64,000 nt of DNA, taken from the NCBI RefSeq assembly GCF_003931915.1, contig NZ_RSAA01000026.1, positions 62,001 through 126,000 on the forward strand. Direction: 5' to 3'. The notes under the pieces were generated by a model that was not told the origin of the DNA, did not search any database, and saw only the letters and a program-made list of their open reading frames with translations. A program made the translations under genes and the position numbers. Position 1 is the first letter of the stretch. Each line of letters opens with the position of its first letter. This DNA comes from Saccharopolyspora rhizosphaerae. GTDB taxonomy: Bacteria; Actinomycetota; Actinomycetes; Mycobacteriales; Pseudonocardiaceae. Of this stretch, positions 60,314 to 64,000 are shown piece by piece.

Positions 60314-63300
60314 TCAGTTGCCGAAGTCGCGCGTCGGCGCGACGTCACCGGGCTCGCTCGTGGTCGACTCGCACGGCGGCTCGAAGAAGCCACCGCAGTC
60401 CCGTCCACCACCGCCGGGCCGCGTGCGACTGGTCGTCGGCTGCTCGGACTGGCTGGGTTCCGAGGTGGGCGGCATGGACGACGTCGGCGGCTCCGAGGAC
60501 GTCGGAGGCGGCGGCAGCGGGATGTCCTCGAACTGGCCGATGGGGCCGGTCTTCTTGAACTGCTCGACCTTGAGGCCCTTGTGGTAGGAGTTCATGAACT
60601 TCTGCCACACCATCGCCGGGTACTTGCCGCCGTAGAAGCTCGTGCCCGAGTTGTCCTCCAGCGGGACGTTGCGGCCGTTCTCGTTGGCCAGCATCGACAC
60701 CGAGGTGGACAGCTGCGGCGTGGCGCCGATCATCCACGCGGTGGCGTTGTCCTTGGTGTCCAAGTACTGGTGCGTACCCGTCTTGGACATCACCGGCCGG
60801 CCGTTCTCCAAGCCCCGCTTGGCGTGGTCGGCCACGTCGAACATCGACGCGATGGTGTTGTAGGCCAGCTTCGCGGCCTCCGACTCCGACTCGTCGTAGA
60901 GCGTCTTGACCGGCTCGTTGTGGATCTTGATCGGCGAACCTTCGCGCGGAACGATCTCCTCGACCATGTGCGGCGTGTGCGACTTGCCCTGGTTCGCCAG
61001 GGTCGCGTACGCGTTGGCCATGTCGATCGGCTTGACCGGGTACATGCCCAGCGCGATGCCGGACTGGGTCTGACCGTCCGCGTTCTGCAGGGTCTTCGTC
61101 CCGCCCTTGCCCGACTTGTACTCCTTCGGGATGCCCGCAGCGTGGGCCGCCTCGGCGACCGCCGGCGGACCGACCCGGGCGGCGATGTTGACGAACACGG
61201 TGTTGACCGACTTCGTCATGGCCTCGCGCACGCCACACCTGTTCGGGATGTCGCACTGCACGCCGGGGGCGTTGGCGAAGTCGGTGCCCGCGATCTTCTG
61301 CGGGCTGGACCCGTCGTAGAACTCGCCGATGCCCAGGCCCTTGTGCAGACCGGCCAGCACCGCGAACGGCTTGAACGACGAGCCGGGCTCGGTGGGCGCG
61401 ACCGCCCAGTCGTAGCCACCGACGTCACCGCCACCGCCGTAGTAGGCCTTGACCGCACCCGTCTTGGGCTCGACCGCCACCAGCGAGGTCTTGATGTTGT
61501 CCGGCAGCGTGTTCTCGGCCTGGGTGGTGGCGGCGTCGACCGCGGCCTGCTGGGCCTTCGGGTCGATCGTCGTCTTGATCTTGAAGCCCTCGCGGGCCAG
61601 CGTGTCCTCGTCGTAGCCGGCTTCTTCCAGCTCGCGGAGGACCTGGTCCTTGATCTTGAACTGGTCCGGCGTCAGCCGGCGGTCGATCCGCCAGTCGCTC
61701 TGACCGCGGGTCTCCGGCGGCGCCTGCCAGTTCGCCCGCTCGAACTCGGGCAGGTACCCGTTCTTCACCATCTGGTCCAGCACGTAGTTGAACCGGGTGG
61801 TGGCCTGCTCCATGTCCTCGCGGGGGTCGTTGCCCTTCGGGCGCTGCACCATGCCCGCCAGCACCGCGGCCTCCGGCGGCGTGATCTCGCTCGGCTTCTT
61901 GCCGAAGTAGGCGTTGGCCGCCGCGGTGATGCCGTTGGCGCCCCGGCCGTAGTAGGCCGTGTTGAGGTACGACAGCAGGATGTCGTCCTTCTCGCGCTCG
62001 TTCGTGATCTTGAACGAGAGGACGATCTCCTTGATCTTCCGGATGTAGTCGGGGTCCGACTTGTTCAGCTCCAGGTCCAGCTTGATGAACTGCTGGGTGA
62101 TCGTCGAACCACCACCGACGCCGGAACCGGTGAACATGAAGAACACCGACCGCGCGATGCCCTGGAAGTCGAAGCCCGGGTTGGTGTAGAAGGACGCGTC
62201 CTCCGCGGAGATCGTCGCGTCGCGCAGCGGCTTGGACACCTGGTTGAGTTCGCGCACGACCTCGCGGGAGCCGTCGTCGCTCACCGTCGCCAGCGGCGAG
62301 TCGTCCGCGTAGGTGATGGTGATCGGCTGCTTCATGTTGAGCAGCTTCTGCTCGTCCGGCGCTTCCCAGGCGAAGTAGCCGTAGATGAACACCAGCGTCG
62401 GGATGATCACGCCCGCAGCCGCGGCCACGTAGCAGGCCCTGCGGATGCGACGCCACATCGCGGCGCGCTTGGCTCGAGCGGCACTCATTTCGTCGTCCGG
62501 ATCCTCGCTGTCGACCGGGAAACCGGTGGCGCCGACGTCCGCAGCACCACCGCTCGGGTGGTCGCCGAACGAGTCGCTGTCGCCGTAGGGGTCGTCATCG
62601 AGATCGTCGGCGTAGTAGTTGTACGTCGCCTGGTCCGAGTGCGTCAGCAGGTTCGGCTCACGGCCGGAACCGGCACCCGCTGCGGCCGCCCCCGCGGCGG
62701 CGGCACCACCAGCGGCTGCACCGCCCGCAGCGGCACCACCCGAGGCGGCACCGGCCGGGCGAGCACCGCCGCGGTCCTCGCCCGGTGTTTGCGGGAGGTT
62801 CTGCGTGGGCGCCTCACCCGGCGGCGGCGCGGGCCGGCCAGGCGGCTGCTGACCGGCAGGAGGCTGTTGCCCCGCCGGCGGTTGCTGACCACCCGGCGGT
62901 TGCTGACCGGCGGGCGGCGGACCCGAGCGACCCGGAGGCGGCGGGGGCGGCTGCGGCGAGTGGCTCGTCGCGTCGTCCTCCCCGTTCAGCCTGCTGCTCA
63001 GGGGTGAAGGACTCGAACCGGGCGCGGAGTCGTCGTCGAAGGAGGGTGTCCACGCACCCGTGGTCTCCTCCGGTGATTCGCCACCGGGCCAGTGCGGTTG
63101 CTGCCCAGCTCCGTGGCCACCGGGGGCTTGGCCGCCGGGACGTCCCGGCGGGGTCGAGGGCTGCTGGCCACCGGCTCCAGGACGGCCGCCGGACTGATCT
63201 CCCGGCCACGCGGGACCACCGCTCGGGGGCGGCGGAGGCCCGCCTGGGGGGCGCTGCGGCGGGGGCGGCGCGGAGCGACCATCGGGGTTCGGATGCCGGG

Positions 63301-63340
63301 AGTGGCGGCCCTTGGCGTGGTCGTCACGCTCGTCGTTCAC
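60314..63340 (-). CDS. ponA1: class A penicillin-binding protein (bifunctional transglycosylase/transpeptidase)
   Basis: 1008 residues. The N-terminal cytoplasmic part (about 1-290) is Pro/Gly/Gln- and Ala-rich with tandem repeats; one membrane helix at about 300-325; GT51 transglycosylase with EDASFYTNPGFD and GGGSTITQQFIK (about 375-420); transpeptidase with PGSSFKPF (SxxK, about 650), KSVN and SKTGT (about 856); and a Ser/Pro/Thr tail. It polymerises and crosslinks peptidoglycan outside the membrane. GGAGG is 9 nt before the GTG. Neighbours match the Rv0049-Rv0051 region. Confidence 0.97.
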   Translation of the reverse strand: MNDERDDHAKGRHSRHPNPDGRSAPPPPQRPPGGPPPPPSGGPAWPGDQSGGRPGAGGQQPSTPPGRPGGQAPGGHGAGQQPHWPGGESPEETTGAWTPSFDDDSAPGSSPSPLSSRLNGEDDATSHSPQPPPPPPGRSGPPPAGQQPPGGQQPPAGQQPPAGQQPPGRPAPPPGEAPTQNLPQTPGEDRGGARPAGAASGGAAAGGAAAGGAAAAGAAAAGAGSGREPNLLTHSDQATYNYYADDLDDDPYGDSDSFGDHPSGGAADVGATGFPVDSEDPDDEMSAARAKRAAMWRRIRRACYVAAAAGVIIPTLVFIYGYFAWEAPDEQKLLNMKQPITITYADDSPLATVSDDGSREVVRELNQVSKPLRDATISAEDASFYTNPGFDFQGIARSVFFMFTGSGVGGGSTITQQFIKLDLELNKSDPDYIRKIKEIVLSFKITNEREKDDILLSYLNTAYYGRGANGITAAANAYFGKKPSEITPPEAAVLAGMVQRPKGNDPREDMEQATTRFNYVLDQMVKNGYLPEFERANWQAPPETRGQSDWRIDRRLTPDQFKIKDQVLRELEEAGYDEDTLAREGFKIKTTIDPKAQQAAVDAATTQAENTLPDNIKTSLVAVEPKTGAVKAYYGGGGDVGGYDWAVAPTEPGSSFKPFAVLAGLHKGLGIGEFYDGSSPQKIAGTDFANAPGVQCDIPNRCGVREAMTKSVNTVFVNIAARVGPPAVAEAAHAAGIPKEYKSGKGGTKTLQNADGQTQSGIALGMYPVKPIDMANAYATLANQGKSHTPHMVEEIVPREGSPIKIHNEPVKTLYDESESEAAKLAYNTIASMFDVADHAKRGLENGRPVMSKTGTHQYLDTKDNATAWMIGATPQLSTSVSMLANENGRNVPLEDNSGTSFYGGKYPAMVWQKFMNSYHKGLKVEQFKKTGPIGQFEDIPLPPPPTSSEPPTSSMPPTSEPSQSEQPTTSRTRPGGGGRDCGGFFEPPCESTTSEPGDVAPTRDFGN
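62680..62930. repeat. low-complexity repeats in the PonA N-terminal region
   Basis: In-frame repeats encode runs of Gly-Ala-Ala units (GGAAAGGAAAGG) and QQPPAGQQPPAGQQPPG units. They code for the disordered cytoplasmic tail and are prone to length change. Confidence 0.7.
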
Positions 63341-63442
63341 GAGTTGGCCTCCAGGACAGGCGTCGGGGCGACGCCAGTGATGCGTTCACGTCGGGGGTGC
63401 GCCGCATCGGCGCGTGCGGTCGTGCCGGGTGCACGACCGGTC

Positions 63443-63853
63443 TCACTCCGATGCAGTCTTGCGTCCGGGTCGGCCGTCGTTCAAGCCGTTGGTCCCGAGA
63501 ACATAAGACAGCACCAGGTGGTTCCAGTTACATGTGCGGCACACCTCGACGACGTAGACGTTGAACTCCTCGAAAAGGTTGGCCATCCGGTCCAGCTCCT
63601 CGGGCTTGCGCGCCGATCCCGACGCGTGCTTGAGGGCGTCACCGAACACCCAGGAGACCTGGGTCAGCTCTTCCTTCCTGCACACCGGGCAGGTGGTGTC
63701 GCTGGGCACACCGTGGAACTTCGCCGCCTGCAGCAGGTACGGGTCGGCGTCGCAGACCTCCATCACCCCGACGCGGCCAGCGTGCAACTGCGCGAGCAGC
63801 GCCCGGCGCTGCAACGCGTAGTCGACCACTTGCCGTTGGGTCCGCACGTCCAC
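63443..63853 (-). CDS. DUF5318 zinc-ribbon protein (Rv0049-like)
   Basis: 136 residues. Seen: RRALLAQLHAGRVGVMEVCDADPYL, CPVC, and CRTCNWNHLVLSY; the two CxxC pairs should bind zinc. The family is restricted to actinobacteria and of unknown function, and regularly precedes ponA. The start is GTG at 63853; no clear ribosome site. It lies 102 bases upstream of ponA on the same strand. Confidence 0.88.
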   Translation of the reverse strand: MDVRTQRQVVDYALQRRALLAQLHAGRVGVMEVCDADPYLLQAAKFHGVPSDTTCPVCRKEELTQVSWVFGDALKHASGSARKPEELDRMANLFEEFNVYVVEVCRTCNWNHLVLSYVLGTNGLNDGRPGRKTASE

Positions 63854-63960
63854 AGGGTACGTGCCGTCCGCGACCGCTCCATGCGCCGTTCAGGGCAGCA
63901 GGGACGTCCCCGCTCACGTGCGAGGACGCCGGGACCGTCGAGGGCCTCGACGGAGCGTCC

Positions 63961-63980
63961 CGATATATCGGCGCGATACA
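63961..63980. promoter_or_regulatory. operator-like inverted repeat at the right window edge
   Basis: CGATATATCG followed by GCG and CGATACA: TATCG-GCG-CGATA is a perfect short inverted repeat in an AT-rich island. It resembles PadR-type operators, and in mycobacteria a PadR gene (Rv0047c) lies next to this locus. The gene it would serve is outside the window. Confidence 0.4.
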
Positions 63981-64000
63981 CTGCGCCCGGCGATCCGGTC

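Overview
The window is about 70% GC, codon-biased DNA from an actinobacterium. The gene set (DUF5318-PonA-GT87 locus, FadA2/FabG4/HtdX, GTP-type PEP carboxykinase, VanW protein, GPP34 protein, IniA/IniC-like dynamins) fits the Pseudonocardiaceae, most likely Saccharopolyspora or a close relative. The genus is inferred from family knowledge, not from a search. No rRNA, tRNA, CRISPR array, intact insertion sequence or prophage was seen. The right end keeps the order of the Mycobacterium Rv0049-Rv0051 region, which lies near oriC there, and a parS-like 14-mer occurs at 28957-28970. The window may therefore be origin-proximal.

Layout, left to right. 0-12 kb holds a partial PhoX phosphatase, a divergent MFS/SDR pair, an amidohydrolase, a divergent nitric-oxide-synthase-like protein, TrmB, a universal stress protein behind a textbook CRP/GlxR site, and a two-gene ABC exporter. 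12-18 kb holds a HAD phosphatase and then a same-strand cassette: dynamin-like GTPase, GrpE-like protein, second dynamin-like GTPase, and an acidic protein with calcium-loop repeats. 18-26 kb holds pckG with a possible leader hairpin, a 45-aa membrane peptide, a carbohydrate ABC importer (two permeases and a lipoprotein, no own ATPase) divergent from a ROK repressor, and a secreted SGNH hydrolase. 26-36 kb holds a large beta-helix-like membrane protein, a polar amino-acid ABC importer, a VanW protein, an orphan GroES-like protein and an NHL-thioredoxin protein. 36-42 kb holds a LysR/MFS pair, a phosphotransferase-fold protein and an AAA ATPase, with long gene-free stretches. 42-48 kb is a lipid-metabolism block: FadA2 divergent from FabG4-HtdX, and a TetR regulator divergent from an SCP2-domain protein, with related operator-like sequences at both divergent promoters. 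48-58 kb holds a branched-chain-type 2-oxoacid dehydrogenase operon (E1alpha, E1beta, E2), a 44-bp perfect palindrome, a secreted PHB-depolymerase-type esterase, a GPP34 protein, an M20 peptidase, a decayed ABC transporter and a PspC protein. 58-64 kb holds a secreted protein, a GT87 membrane glycosyltransferase, the class A penicillin-binding protein PonA and a DUF5318 zinc-ribbon protein.

Many genes start with GTG, and several appear leaderless (-10 box about 7 nt before the start codon). Most operon ends carry strong GC hairpins. The items most worth follow-up are the dynamin-GrpE-dynamin cassette, the NOS-like protein with altered heme-pocket residues, the palindrome that encloses a start codon, the shared TetR operator, the rearranged ABC ATPase remnant and the parS-like site.
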